Source: Apostichopus parvimensis
Taxonomy: Eukaryota > Echinodermata > Holothuroidea > Aspidochirotida > Stichopodidae
Reading direction: 5' to 3'
Length of the DNA: 32,808 bases
Assembly (NCBI GenBank): GCA_000934455.1
Contig: KN886524.1
Location: 35,897-68,704, forward strand
A model generated the notes under the pieces. The model was not told the DNA's origin and did not search any database. It was given only the letters and a program-made list of their open reading frames with translations. Position 1 is the first letter of the stretch, and every line of letters begins with the position of its first letter. The translations under genes and the position numbers were made by a program. Positions 25,301 through 31,389 of the stretch are shown piece after piece.

Positions 25301-28300
25301 CCAGTTAGCAAAACGTTTTTTAAATTTCCTTCAGATAAAATTATCAAATGGAGCCAAGAAAGGAAACACTTCAGCTGCTCTATGAATAGTCAGCACTTTG
25401 CAGTTGAAGCTGAGAAACCTGGTCTCATTGGTCTTCACGTCCCTTTCATTCCCAAGATGCTGAAGCGTGTCTGTGTCTTACCGATTGTAAACAGAGTTTC
25501 TGAATCGGGGGATCAATTGACAATTCATCTTTGGTTTCATAATGATGACTCACTGGAACATAAAGTAAGTAGTAGATTTGTCAGCTCAAGGGGTATTATT
25601 AATTATGTCACAGATTCCAGTTATCTGCCATTATTCAAACTTAATTGATGTCAAAGTTTACTAGGAATGATAAAGTTTCAACTTGATATTCTTCAGGCAA
25701 AAACCTCTCTGAAAGTCAAATTGTGATCATATAGTCAAGGGAAGGGTCATGTGAAGTTAGTTGGTGCAGGCTGTCTGTGGTCATTGATGGTTGAAATTAA
25801 TTTAGCAGTTGTCAAAAACACACTGACCAGATGTCATATAACAAAAATTGAATGTTCAATATGTTCTTGTATGTGGTTATTGACAACTGGCAACAATTGT
25901 TACAAATCAGACATACGCATTTGTAAGCACACCTTTGACCAGGTGTCCAATATTAGAGAGTGAAGAGTTTGTATTCACAACATTGAACATGAGACTATGA
26001 ATGGTCATTGATGATCCATCTAACCAACAATCAAATTTATAATAGTATAATCATAATTTCAGTTAATATCCCCTTACTACGTGGGGATTCTAGTAAGAGG
26101 CTTGTGGTTGTATATCAGAGCTCAGACAGTGTTTGCTAACACGTTCGTCAGTCCAGTTAATCAACCAGATGAGAGACTGGACAGAAAATATGTACAGATA
26201 GTTAGACATTATTGCACTCCATGTATCAGATATTTATAGTAGCTGTTTGTTTTACCAATTAATGGCCACAACAGTTAATCAGAGGGTCATACCAGGGAGA
26301 TGTTATTGCTTCCTGGTCATACATGGGACAACTAAGCAGTGTATGCATTGATGGTAATGTTAGTAAACATTAATTATTATGTAATATTAAATTTATTAAA
26401 CTATTAAATTTTTAACAGAGCCTTATCAATGAAGAAATCTATCAGCAGGAGGGATCCATAATTTATGATCCTGTGTCTGTTCAACTCAAGTCTATGACTT
26501 CAACTTTACATGTTAGCACTAACTCCAGTACGTCACAGTGTAGCCCAAGAAAAGTGGTTAGTAATGTTTGTCAAATTTATTATTGATTAATTGCCAACAT
26601 GTAAAGAAAGCAGGTAATTCCTGTTCCACGGGTAATTTGCAATTGTTGGAAGAATAATTGTATGCATCTGTTGAGTGGTAATGTAATAGTGCTAGCATAT
26701 GTTATATTGTAAACTGATGTTTATATCATACATTAATTACAAATAAACATTGCATATGTTATATTGAAACTGTTTCTTTCTCAATTTGTACTGATACTCA
26801 ATATGAGTATGAGAGTATGGTAAAAGTTACCTCGCGGGGTTACATTTATACATCTGGGTAACGAGGGGCTGTTTAGATCAAGTGCCTTGCCTAAGGTCAC
26901 AGAATAAAGATCCGTGCAGGACTGGAACCTGTAATCCTTAGATTGTCAGCACATTAACTTTAACCACTTCACTATCAACACAATTGCTTTAAAGTATAAA
27001 ATGTGATTGATAATTAAATACCCTCTGATTATTCTCCCTAAAGGATGTTGCCATGGAAAACCTATGGTTAAAGAACAGACACAAGGAAGAATTCCATCTT
27101 CAGAATCAAGGGATCAAAGATACTGTCAATCTGGAAATAGAAGCAAGATATGGGATGTTTGGGAAGAATCTTTTCCAACTTAGTATCCAGTTGCAGGTAA
27201 CTTGATTTTGACTTAATGTTATAGAAAGAAAGATTTGAATATGAGGAGTTTAAAACTGTACTTTGGAATTATTTTAGCTACTGTAACTTTTATATTAACC
27301 TTGTTTGATGAATATTTACCCTTTTAACAGTCTCGTAGAAAGTAACTTGACATATTAGGTTTGTCACACTACATTCATATAATCAACCATGTTGGTTTTT
27401 GTGTGCATATCATGAATTTTAATTAGTGAACATAAAATTCTTCATCAGTTATCTCTGAAATAGTGTGTCTAAATTAGCTTTACACGTGGAATTGGATAAT
27501 ACAATGTAAGTCTATAGATACATGCTTATGAGATCCTAAAATTTGGCCTCATTTATATACTTGCTTGTATCTGTGTTTATATGGCTCAACATGATAACTG
27601 ATTCCTGGTACCTTCCTTTATTTGTTGCTGTATCAGTCAATGGACAATCCTCTTTATTAAGCTGTGCACAAGTTCATGAACATGTACGGCTTACCACACT
27701 ATTTATATGTTTAGGCATCAGAACCACTAAACGTTTTGGTTTTCTGGTTTCGTTTCTATTGAAATCTCTACTTTGTCAGCCTTATTTGATGAACTGATTT
27801 TATTATAAAGGTTTGAACTATAATTGTACAATGCCAAACAAATCTTAATTGATGAACTAATTTTATTATAAAGGTTTGAACTATAATTGTACAGTGCCAA
27901 ACAAATCTTAATTGATGAACTGATTGTTATTATAAAGGTTTGAACTATAATTGTACAATGCCAAAAATATCTTAATTGATGAACTGATTTTTATTGTACT
28001 AATTTTATTATAAAGGTTTGAACTATAATTGTACAGTGCCAAACAAATCTTAATTGATGAACTGATTTTTATTATAAAGGTTTGAACTATAATTATACAA
28101 TGCCAAAAAAAATCTAAGGACAAGCTGTCTTCATATCACAAATGTATAGAAAAATATATTCTTTATCAATAGTTAGTCCTAATTAGCAGATCTTAACATT
28201 ATTAGTTAAATCGCCTTTCAAGGTGCAGTCTTAATTGATAGAGAATCATAAAACTTTCTTCTCTTTTTCCTCTTCACAGATTGACAAGTTACGTCACATT

Positions 28301-29264
28301 GACCAAATCACATCTCCATTCCAGCTCATTCTACCTGAATGTGAGTTATTAATTACTTTAACATGTTAATGCAGCTGAAGATGTTTCATTACCATATTCT
28401 AATCACTACCAGATTTGTAAACTTGAAAAGGTTCTTTAATATCAAGTATTGATAATAGCTAATAGTTATAGTCCATCAGTTGGCATGAAAACTGAAACCT
28501 GGACTTCTCTAGGCAAAGTAGGATTAGGTGAACACATCTCATATGTAAGGAATTGTAGTCAGTATGTACAATGTTGATATTTGAAAGTTAGATTACATGT
28601 ACACATCTCATATGAAAGGAGTGTGTGCTTTGGTGTTGAACTTTAGTTTTGATGCAAAGCAACACACTTAGACTGAAATTGATGCTATATTAAAGACTCA
28701 TTGTCGTGGAAAAACAAAATTAATGGAATTCAGCCATCTGCTTTAAATATGCATTCTGAGAGTTAAAAACAGATATTATTTTTAGTCACATTGAAAACTC
28801 TGAGCTTTAAGTTTTATTTTCCCCCTGGGTGTAAGAAACACATCACTGTTTTCTCACATTTCTGGATATTGTTTGCATAAAACAGGGTCAGGTTTAGTTC
28901 ACTTTTTGTAGAATAATATATATATACAATATTTATAATTCCCTTTACCTTCAACCTTACAGCCATCATCAAATCCTTTGATCAGCTAAAGCGGAACTTA
29001 TCAGAACATCTTGATGTAGACCAATCTACCCTGCTGGCAAATAATTTCCAACTTCCTGAGGAAGTAATTACTGATATCAAGAAGCATGTAACACCAGGAA
29101 CTCTTTTGTTGGAGAAACTGACCAAAAATGCATTGATTTCTCCCACAAACATCACAAAATTGGAAAATGCCTTAACAGAACAAGGGAATGAAGAATGTGC
29201 AAAACTTGTCAGAGATTTTAGATGGAAAAATCCTGTAGTACAAGCAACAATGTGTGCAGAATAA
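8981..29264 (+). CDS. Multidomain DED/ZU5/UPA death-fold signalling protein with N-terminal beta-propeller (21 coding exons found, 5' exon missing)
   Basis: I reconstructed this gene by hand from GT-AG sites. The exons are 8981-9875, 10981-11251, 11628-11764, 11889-12518, 13472-13609, 14001-14085, 16643-16966, 17702-18184, 19207-19433, 19829-19921, 20070-20231, 20981-21130, 21881-21929, 22536-22852, 23250-23424, 23893-24216, 25335-25564, 26419-26556, 27044-27196, 28280-28340 and 28963-29264. The joined frame stays open for about 1,780 codons to a TAA. The domain order is propeller (1-298), DED1 (about 309-400), coiled coil (435-690), DED2 (719-810), ZU5-1 (about 865-985), UPA-1 (988-1198), DED3 (1215-1305), UBA-like (about 1340-1375), ZU5-2 (1379-1486), UPA-2 (1487-1660) and DED4 (1681-1775). 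ZU5-UPA followed by a death-fold domain is the layout of UNC5, PIDD1 and ankyrins, which act in apoptosis, immunity or membrane scaffolding. A role as a cytoplasmic adaptor is inference. No signal peptide or membrane segment is seen in the part read. The start codon lies in an unseen upstream exon, because the first exon opens in phase 2. I cannot name an orthologue. Confidence 0.8.
9669..9761 (+). repeat. In-frame 21-bp coding minisatellite, about 4.4 copies
   Basis: Four 21-bp units start at 9669, 9690, 9711 and 9732, and a 9-bp partial follows. Each unit encodes a Gly/Ser/His heptapeptide of the form GGHSTIS or GGHFSIS. The array lies between two predicted propeller strands (QVVVYSL before, HILAFLK after), so it probably lengthens an exposed loop without breaking the fold. 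Confidence 0.85.
10190..10720 (+). repeat. Intronic tandem repeat, about 210-bp unit, 2.5 copies
   Basis: Units start at about 10190 (GTGAGTGCGAATTTTATGAA), 10400 (GTGAATGCGGAATTTTAAGA) and 10612. They share blocks such as TTTTCTGAGCTTACAAGCTG and TTGCACTTTG. The third copy decays. Part of an earlier copy may lie before 10190. Confidence 0.75.
10981..11251 (+). CDS. Exon 2: death-effector-like domain 1 (main part)
   Basis: This exon opens in phase 0 after TTTGTTATAG and ends in phase 1 at CAAG|GTATAT. It encodes 90 residues that look like a six-helix death fold. The pattern is a helix-1 region (LIEKDDCQKLLDYL), a short turn with VPAKES, a region like DED helices 3 and 4 (FSSLVHHLREAGKV) and a final pair (ISHLMTACSDKG, LVAALTVYQKA). 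The spacing resembles the FADD and caspase-8 DEDs and the three later copies in this gene. The DED rather than CARD assignment is by eye. Confidence 0.6.
11628..11764 (+). CDS. Exon 3: end of DED1 and linker to the coiled coil
   Basis: The acceptor at AATTTAG (11627) restores the frame from exon 2 by forming a GTA codon across the junction. The nearer AG at 11643 would give an immediate stop, so it was not used. The exon encodes a basic linker (FLKYRRMIQTPGKVKDF) and an acidic/aromatic stretch. Two donor choices keep the frame. One is CCT|GTAAGT at 11764 joined to 11889. The other is G|GTGCAA at 11738 joined to 11881. The first has the better donor and the second the better acceptor, so this boundary is uncertain by about 26 bases. 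Confidence 0.55.
11881..12518 (+). CDS. Exon 4: coiled coil of 14-residue repeats
   Basis: This exon encodes about 210 residues made almost wholly of a 14-residue, two-heptad unit close to QLTGRLKTTEEERQ, with about 11 copies. It is very rich in Glu, Gln, Lys and Leu and has no Pro or Gly kinks in the core. That is the pattern of a long parallel coiled coil used for oligomerisation. The later copies have 15, 13 and 9 residues instead of 14, which shifts the heptad register near the C-terminal end. The exon closes in phase 0 at AAAGAG|GTTAGA. Its acceptor is either 11880 or 11888, depending on the exon 3 donor. Confidence 0.8.
11960..12450 (+). repeat. 42-bp coding tandem repeat (coiled-coil unit)
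   Basis: The DNA shows a 42-bp unit built around ACAACAGAGGAGGAAAGACA, repeated about 11 times. The middle copies are the most alike, which suggests recent unequal exchange. The last copies carry codon-sized insertions and deletions that keep the reading frame but not the heptad phase. Confidence 0.75.
13472..13609 (+). CDS. Exon 5: coiled-coil continuation
   Basis: This is a phase 0 to 0 exon of 46 codons between TTACATGACAG and TTG|GTAAGT. It starts ELEEAKSSLK and continues as a Leu/Glu/Lys heptad pattern (LVKLQLEYAKES, LQEVLKQTREAL). It extends the rod without the 14-residue DNA repeat of the previous exon. Confidence 0.8.
14001..14085 (+). CDS. Exon 6: short acidic linker
   Basis: This is a phase 0 to 1 exon of 28 codons after TTATTTGCAG, ending GCAG|GTAGG. 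It encodes a Ser/Glu/Asp-rich stretch (SASDTEEDVLLEECETLD) that is likely disordered. It separates the coiled coil from DED2. No domain is recognised. Confidence 0.7.
14470..14770. repeat. Interspersed repeat with AGGTCA-type motifs
   Basis: This stretch has phrases such as AATATCTCAAGAAGTGGAAA and GGCCATTTGAGGTCAAGAG. I associate them with common, untranslated interspersed repeats of marine invertebrate genomes. A similar phrase, CAATATCTCAACAACCACAA, recurs at 29,682 outside the gene. I cannot name the family or fix its ends. Confidence 0.35.
15795..16320. repeat. Degenerate tandem repeat, three copies of about 115 bp
   Basis: Three imperfect units lie at about 15,795-15,905, 15,935-16,050 and 16,200-16,318. 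Each starts near a CC(A)CCAAAACA motif, continues through a GGGAAGCCAC-like block and ends with a GATATC(A/T)TGTTTACAAG block. They sit in the large intron between exons 6 and 7. No coding potential is seen. Confidence 0.65.
16340..16380. repeat. (CA)n microsatellite with preceding C-run
   Basis: A run of about ten C bases is followed by about 14 CA dinucleotides. It directly follows the third unit of the degenerate tandem repeat. Confidence 0.95.
16643..16966 (+). CDS. Exon 7: death-effector-like domain 2
   Basis: This phase 1 to 1 exon is bounded by TTTACATTTCAG and CCTG|GTAAGG. Its first 85 residues form a death-fold pattern: RLMVNVAENL, then LKLATLFGLPPAET, then TLINFMKTRNIINMYDV and a final helix with LLVPYQ. 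The hydrophobic spacing matches DED3 and DED4 of the same protein. A polar tail (DNQSPQLLDWP) follows and leads into the ZU5 linker. Confidence 0.65.
17702..18184 (+). CDS. Exon 8: acidic linker and ZU5 domain 1
   Basis: This phase 1 to 1 exon starts with a charged, His-rich linker of about 60 residues. A ZU5 domain follows, with its family marks in order: GGTISIMGVHLTIPEDAL (the Gly-Gly turn and the IP-x-x-AL motif), RMTPLIKLEPEEL, and KPAQLTIPHSAI with the conserved IPH. The ZU5 fold is a beta-sandwich found in ZO-1, UNC5, ankyrins and PIDD1. The exon ends at GAAG|GTAAAG, and a transposon lies only eight bases beyond this donor. Confidence 0.85.
18193..18824. mobile_element. Nonautonomous hAT-like DNA transposon (632 bp) with 8-bp target duplication
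   Basis: The ends form a terminal inverted repeat: TAGTGTTTGCACGGG at the left, and TAGTGTTTACACGGG as the reverse complement of the right end (14 of 15). A further inverted match, GTATCCGGGTACC, lies inside both ends. The flanks are GTAAAGAT (18185-18192) and GTAAAAAT (18825-18832), an 8-bp duplication with one difference, as expected for hAT elements. No transposase is encoded. The interior holds two imperfect copies of a segment near 18,304-18,355 and 18,433-18,487. Confidence 0.85.
18986..19113. repeat. 128-bp near-perfect palindrome inside a foldback insertion
   Basis: Two 64-base arms meet at AAGG|CCTT (centre 19049/19050) and differ at one position. The right arm carries CTGAAGAAGATCC, then TATCGAAACGTCAGGCC. 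A 22-bp direct repeat flanks the block: CAAGTAATATATTTGTGTAA and two more bases at 18973-18994, and a copy with one change at 19172-19193. This looks like a target duplication around an insertion of about 200 bp. It lies in the intron between the ZU5-1 and UPA-1 exons. Confidence 0.85.
19207..19433 (+). CDS. Exon 9: UPA domain 1, first part
   Basis: This phase 1 to 0 exon encodes the segment after ZU5. It aligns by eye with the UNC5 region that starts WEDV: here ITWTEEKSIDW, then HPEKISLDINTLSYVFVN, then DVLITVCFCKDSDEEHK. The exon ends CACAAG|GTGAGG. Exon 17 is its paralogue in the second module, with the same phases and a matching EHK end. Confidence 0.8.
19829..19921 (+). CDS. Exon 10: UPA domain 1, second part (preferred splice form)
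   Basis: The preferred form uses the pyrimidine-rich acceptor TTTCCTCTTAG and the donor ACATTG|GTATTG. This gives 31 codons in phase 0 to 0. The product ends WEDLKKEGTL, which continues into LLLEDHHSKL of exon 11. That join matches the UPA pattern of UNC5 (a Gly followed by a hydrophobic strand) and EGSIIYDP in module 2. A second open reading starts ten bases later at an AG and ends at GTGAAG|GTGCAA (19839-19997, 53 codons, also phase 0 to 0) in another frame. It fits the family less well. Confidence 0.65.
20070..20231 (+). CDS. Exon 11: UPA domain 1, third part
   Basis: This is a phase 0 to 0 exon of 54 codons between TTATGTTTTAG and ACAAAG|GTTTGT. It starts LLLEDHHSKLCLGNY, which continues the UPA strand pattern. 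It then gives a more polar segment with a Gly-rich turn (SSPGGGYHL). Confidence 0.75.
20311..20400 (+). mobile_element. tRNA-derived SINE head (degenerate)
   Basis: The RNA polymerase III box-B sequence GGTTCAAATCC sits in a perfect T-arm-like stem (TTCTG and CAGAA). A box-A-like TAGCACAGTTAAAGAG lies about 35 bases upstream. The acceptor stem does not pair, so this is not a functional tRNA gene. A SINE remnant in the intron after exon 11 is the likely reading. Confidence 0.5.
20981..21130 (+). CDS. Exon 12: UPA domain 1, last part
   Basis: This is a phase 0 to 0 exon of 50 codons between CTATTAGCAG and TCGAGG|GTGAGT. The strand pair HQFRLTRD and DVKLKVSQHEMN matches the end of UPA domains, as in the UNC5 tail after its Cys-Thr-Phe-Thr strand. 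Exon 19 is the module 2 counterpart. Confidence 0.75.
21881..21929 (+). CDS. Exon 13: 16-residue UPA-to-DED linker
   Basis: This very short phase 0 to 1 exon (49 bases) lies between TTTTCTCCTTCAG and CCCAG|GTGAGT. It encodes VKDILLSPESQEILHP. Its counterpart exon 20 is also short (61 bases) with the same phases and a similar end (FQLILPE), which supports it despite its size. Confidence 0.7.
21929..22060 (+). repeat. Three donor-like repeats after exon 13
   Basis: CACCCAGGTGAGT at the real donor is followed by CACCAGGTAAGT near 21,975 and GACCCAGGTGAGT near 22,030. The last two sit in imperfect copies of a segment of about 57 bp. Only the first donor keeps the reading frame, because a TAA follows it within six codons. 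Confidence 0.6.
22536..22852 (+). CDS. Exon 14: death-effector-like domain 3
   Basis: The exon follows TCACTTTCAG and opens in phase 1, which matches exon 13. It encodes a clear six-helix death-fold pattern: YEKLRGDIAKLL, CKKLGMLFALKPAE, EMLMKILDERELIMPK and RLVLEYIDTS. The EMLMKILDEREL segment resembles the FADD helix with LLEQNDL. A charged, Glu/Lys-rich tail follows. The donor is AAAATG|GTTTGT. Confidence 0.7.
23250..23424 (+). CDS. Exon 15: UBA-like helical segment between the two modules
   Basis: This phase 0 to 1 exon encodes 58 residues. After a Lys-rich start, residues about 25-55 read LKEEGYKSMDVQRALKLS, then GKLDLGRRLLLL. This resembles the three-helix UBA pattern (Gly-Tyr/Phe loop, R-A-L helix, then a helix ending in Leu-Leu). 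UBA domains bind ubiquitin. The assignment rests on pattern only, and a simple amphipathic linker is the alternative. Confidence 0.45.
23893..24216 (+). CDS. Exon 16: ZU5 domain 2
   Basis: This phase 1 to 1 exon is bounded by TTAATTTTCTAG and AACAG|GTGTGT. It shows the ZU5 marks clearly: GGEMFMAGVNLLVPAGAL, LRLTPFVKFGPESL and KPVTLIIPHCAL, then IYVFSGVL. It is collinear with exon 8. Its VPAGAL motif is closer to the ankyrin/UNC5 consensus than the IPEDAL of ZU5-1. Confidence 0.85.
25335..25564 (+). CDS. Exon 17: UPA domain 2, first part
   Basis: This phase 1 to 0 exon follows TTTCCTTCAG and ends CATAAA|GTAAGT. It opens DKIIKWSQERKHFSCS, parallel to GEITWTEEKS of exon 9. It ends LTIHLWFHNDDSLEHK, parallel to LITVCFCKDSDEEHK. 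An HFS tripeptide is present, but not at the position that aligns with the cleavage site of PIDD1 and FIIND proteins. Confidence 0.8.
26419..26556 (+). CDS. Exon 18: UPA domain 2, second part
   Basis: This is a phase 0 to 0 exon of 46 codons after TTTTTAACAG. NEEIYQQEGSIIYDP matches WEDLKKEGTLLLLED at the exon 10/11 junction, so this one exon does the work of two in module 1. The donor is GTG|GTTAGT, or three bases earlier, which would drop one Val. Confidence 0.7.
26805..26970 (-). mobile_element. CORE/MIR-like SINE, minus strand
   Basis: Read on the minus strand, a tRNA-like head with a box-A-like TGGTTAAAG and a box-B-like GGTTCCAGTCC is followed by TGACCTTAGGCAAGGCACTT. That order and wording resemble the CORE domain of MIR-type SINEs. 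The tail contains CCCAGATGTATAAATG. No TSD was identified. It lies in the intron between exons 18 and 19. Confidence 0.6.
27044..27196 (+). CDS. Exon 19: UPA domain 2, last part
   Basis: This is a phase 0 to 0 exon of 51 codons between TCTCCCTAAAG and TTGCAG|GTAACT. EEFHLQNQGIKDTVNLEIEA aligns with HQFRLTRD and DVKLKVSQ of exon 12. Confidence 0.75.
27787..28117 (+). repeat. Intronic tandem repeat, about 63-bp unit, five copies
   Basis: The units start at about 27787, 27850, 27913, 27977 and 28053 and share AAGGTTTGAACTATAATTGT and CAAATCTTAATTGATGAAC. The fourth unit carries a short internal duplication. Copies are nearly identical, so the array is young. It lies in the intron between exons 19 and 20. 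Confidence 0.9.
28280..28340 (+). CDS. Exon 20: 20-residue UPA-to-DED linker
   Basis: This phase 0 to 1 mini-exon lies after CCTCTTCACAG and ends GAAT|GTGAGT. It encodes IDKLRHIDQITSPFQLILPE and pairs with exon 13 in place, phase and size. Confidence 0.7.
28963..29264 (+). CDS. Exon 21: death-effector-like domain 4 and stop
   Basis: The terminal exon opens in phase 1 after CAACCTTACAG and runs 99 codons to TAA. The death-fold pattern reads FDQLKRNLSEHL, STLLANNFQLPEEVI, TLLLEKLTKNALI and ECAKLVRDF. It resembles FADD in the helix spacing and in the final DF. The protein ends about a dozen residues after the fold. I saw no canonical AATAAA in the following few hundred bases. Confidence 0.75.
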
Positions 29265-30888
29265 TGAATGAAATCATATTGCGGGTTATTGTAGGCAAGT
29301 AATGATATGCACATATCACCAGTGGTGTTGTAAGAAGGAATTTGTTCACTTGAGAGGGAGAGTAAGTCAGCAAGTGTTTCTACATTCACTGTTAATTACA
29401 GTCGGACTTATAAAACAGGACTATTTGCTTAATTACACCTGTAGGAGTTACTTATATACAATATTCTTCTCCTCTCTAACATGGTTATGTATGTAAATAC
29501 TCTATGTGACTATATACTCTATTCTTGCCTTGATGAGAAAACAATTACAAGTAACATATACATTCATGTCTGTGTGTGTGGGTGTCTGTATGTGTGTGCC
29601 ATAATTGTTGGTTTCGATGAGAATCATATCATATGATGTATGTACGTGTATGTGTGGATGTGACGGCTAGATTGTAAACACAATATCTCAACAACCACAA
29701 GTTGAGTCAATGCAATGCTTGGTAAGTAGATGCCCCATGATGTGCAGATGTGTCCTATTGTTTGTGGTTCCCATCTCATGAATATTTATGAGAGGGCAGG
29801 GCCTTATACCATAACATTCTTAAAATGTCAATATGTCTTCTACCGTATGTCTAATTTAGTTCATTCTTGGTATGGTGATGTAAATACACAGATGCTGACC
29901 GAGAATTCCCTGATATCTTCACAAACATTACAAAATGAGAAAGACTTGTCAGAGATTTCAGAAGAAACAATACTGTAGTTCAAGCAACAATGTGTCCAGC
30001 ATAGATTTATTATGAGGGAGTTCTTGATTGTCAACATTTTTCTATGCGCATGGTGAAGAAATCGCTCAGGTCTTTCTTTGTTCATATATGTTAATTCATT
30101 TCATGACAGCATTCAATTTTCTGTAGAAGTTCCAAAACACCAAACATCATTTTAAGATGTACTGTTCGAGTTGGAAAGTCATTTGCTAACCACATCAGTC
30201 TATTATAAGCCGACTGATATTCATATTTATTTACATGTTAATTACTTTCACCAACGAAATCTTAAGAATTCAATTGTTTACAGCCAATGCCAATACATTG
30301 AATCATATTTCCTTCAAGCCACCTGATAATGAACTTCAGCTGGATATTTTTGGAACATCAATTACCCCCTTCATTAGTTATTTATTTCTAGTGTCGACAA
30401 GTTGTAAGTCCAAAAATTCTAACTCACATTCCGTTTGTGACTAATGACAACACACACTCTTCAAATCCTTTATGAGCGCAATGAAGCAAGATTTTGCTTC
30501 ATTCAAAGACAGTTAGTCTGTAGGAGAATCGTTTAAGCCGCCCCCCCCCCTCACCATGCTAGCCTTATGTCACCCTCCTTGCCTTAGATTTCTACTCACT
30601 GTCTCCAGACTTCCCAACCCAGTTCCCACCTTCACAGGCAATATCTGTTGCGGAAAACATTGGTGCCAAATATGCCCCCATATTACTTCTGGCACTATGG
30701 TAAAAATGCCTAGAGTTGATTATGGTCCCTGACCCCTCTCTTGCGATTCAAGCAGTGTAATTTACATTATGATACTGTGTTCTTTGCAAAGAGGGAAGTT
30801 ATGGTGGTGAAACTAGGCACTTACGTTTTAATAAGCACCAAAAAAATCAGTTTGTGTTGGGTTTGCAGGATTCCTCGCTACCGCTTTG
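29265..30888. other. 3' flank: presumed 3' UTR and intergenic DNA
   Basis: After the stop codon there is AT-rich sequence with GT-rich patches near 29,570-29,660 and the decayed exon copy at about 29.9 kb. No canonical AATAAA was seen close to the stop. A C10 run lies near 30,541. I support no gene here. Confidence 0.5.
29887..30004 (+). pseudogene. Decayed partial copy of terminal exon 21
   Basis: This stretch matches two blocks of exon 21. One is the region encoding LTKNALIS, here LTENSLIS, with TCACAAACATTACAAAATG nearby. The other is the last 50 or so coding bases (ACTTGTCAGAGATTTCAGA, then GTTCAAGCAACAATGTGTCC). About 35 bases between the blocks are missing, and the frame is lost in the second block. 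It therefore cannot encode the domain. It is either a dead tandem duplicate of the exon or the remnant of a neighbouring paralogue. Confidence 0.75.
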
Positions 30889-31065
30889 TATGGTGTATAT
30901 GTTTGTATATGTAATATGCTGGTGTACGGAATGTATACGATAGTGTTTTTTATATGGTGTATATGAGTGTTTATGTAATTTGCTGGTGTACGGAATGTAT
31001 ATGATGGTGTATATGTATGGTGTATATGTGTTTATATGTGATATGCTGGTATATGGTACATGCCC
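30889..31065. repeat. TG/TA-rich tandem repeat, 63-64-bp unit, 2.8 copies
   Basis: Units begin TATGGTGTATATG at 30889, 30953 and 31016 and share TGCTGGTGTACGGAATGTAT. The third unit is partial and diverged. Confidence 0.85.
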
Positions 31066-31078
31066 GAGCATTGTATCC

Positions 31079-31370
31079 AAACCCACCTAGACTGAAAAAC
31101 AATATTACACAATCATCACACCCTACTTAAAATGACAGAAAATATTACACAGTCAGTGTACCAAACCCACCAAGTCTGACATGCAACATTACCCATAACA
31201 TCGCAACCCAAACCTACCTAGTCTGACAAACAATATTATTCAAGCATTGCACCCAAACCTACCTAGTCTGGAAAACAATATTATTCAAGCATCGCACCCA
31301 AACCTACCTAGTCTGACAAACAATATTATGCAAACATCGCAGCCAAACCCACCTAAAATGAAGACAAAAC
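31079..31370. repeat. Tandem repeat, about 45-bp unit, six to seven copies
   Basis: The unit reads approximately CCCAAACCTACCTAGTCTGA, then ACAATATTATTCAAGCATCG. The copies at 31207, 31252 and 31297 are almost identical and the outer copies are diverged. The array abuts the broken end of the LINE. Confidence 0.85.
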
Positions 31371-31389
31371 TTGGAAGATCGGAGTGAAC

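Larger units (their letters stand above)
9876..28962 (+). other. Introns of the gene without other recognised content
   Basis: Introns longer than 300 bases in which I see nothing beyond AT-rich sequence are 11252-11627, 12519-13471, 13610-14000, 16967-17701, 19434-19828, 21131-21880, 22853-23249, 23425-23892, 24217-25334, 25565-26418 and 28341-28962. The others carry the repeats listed separately. The largest intron is 14086-16642. Confidence 0.7.

Noticed and set aside
27787-28117. A CRISPR array
   Set aside because: The copies are head-to-tail without unique spacers and the setting is an animal intron. It is a plain tandem repeat.
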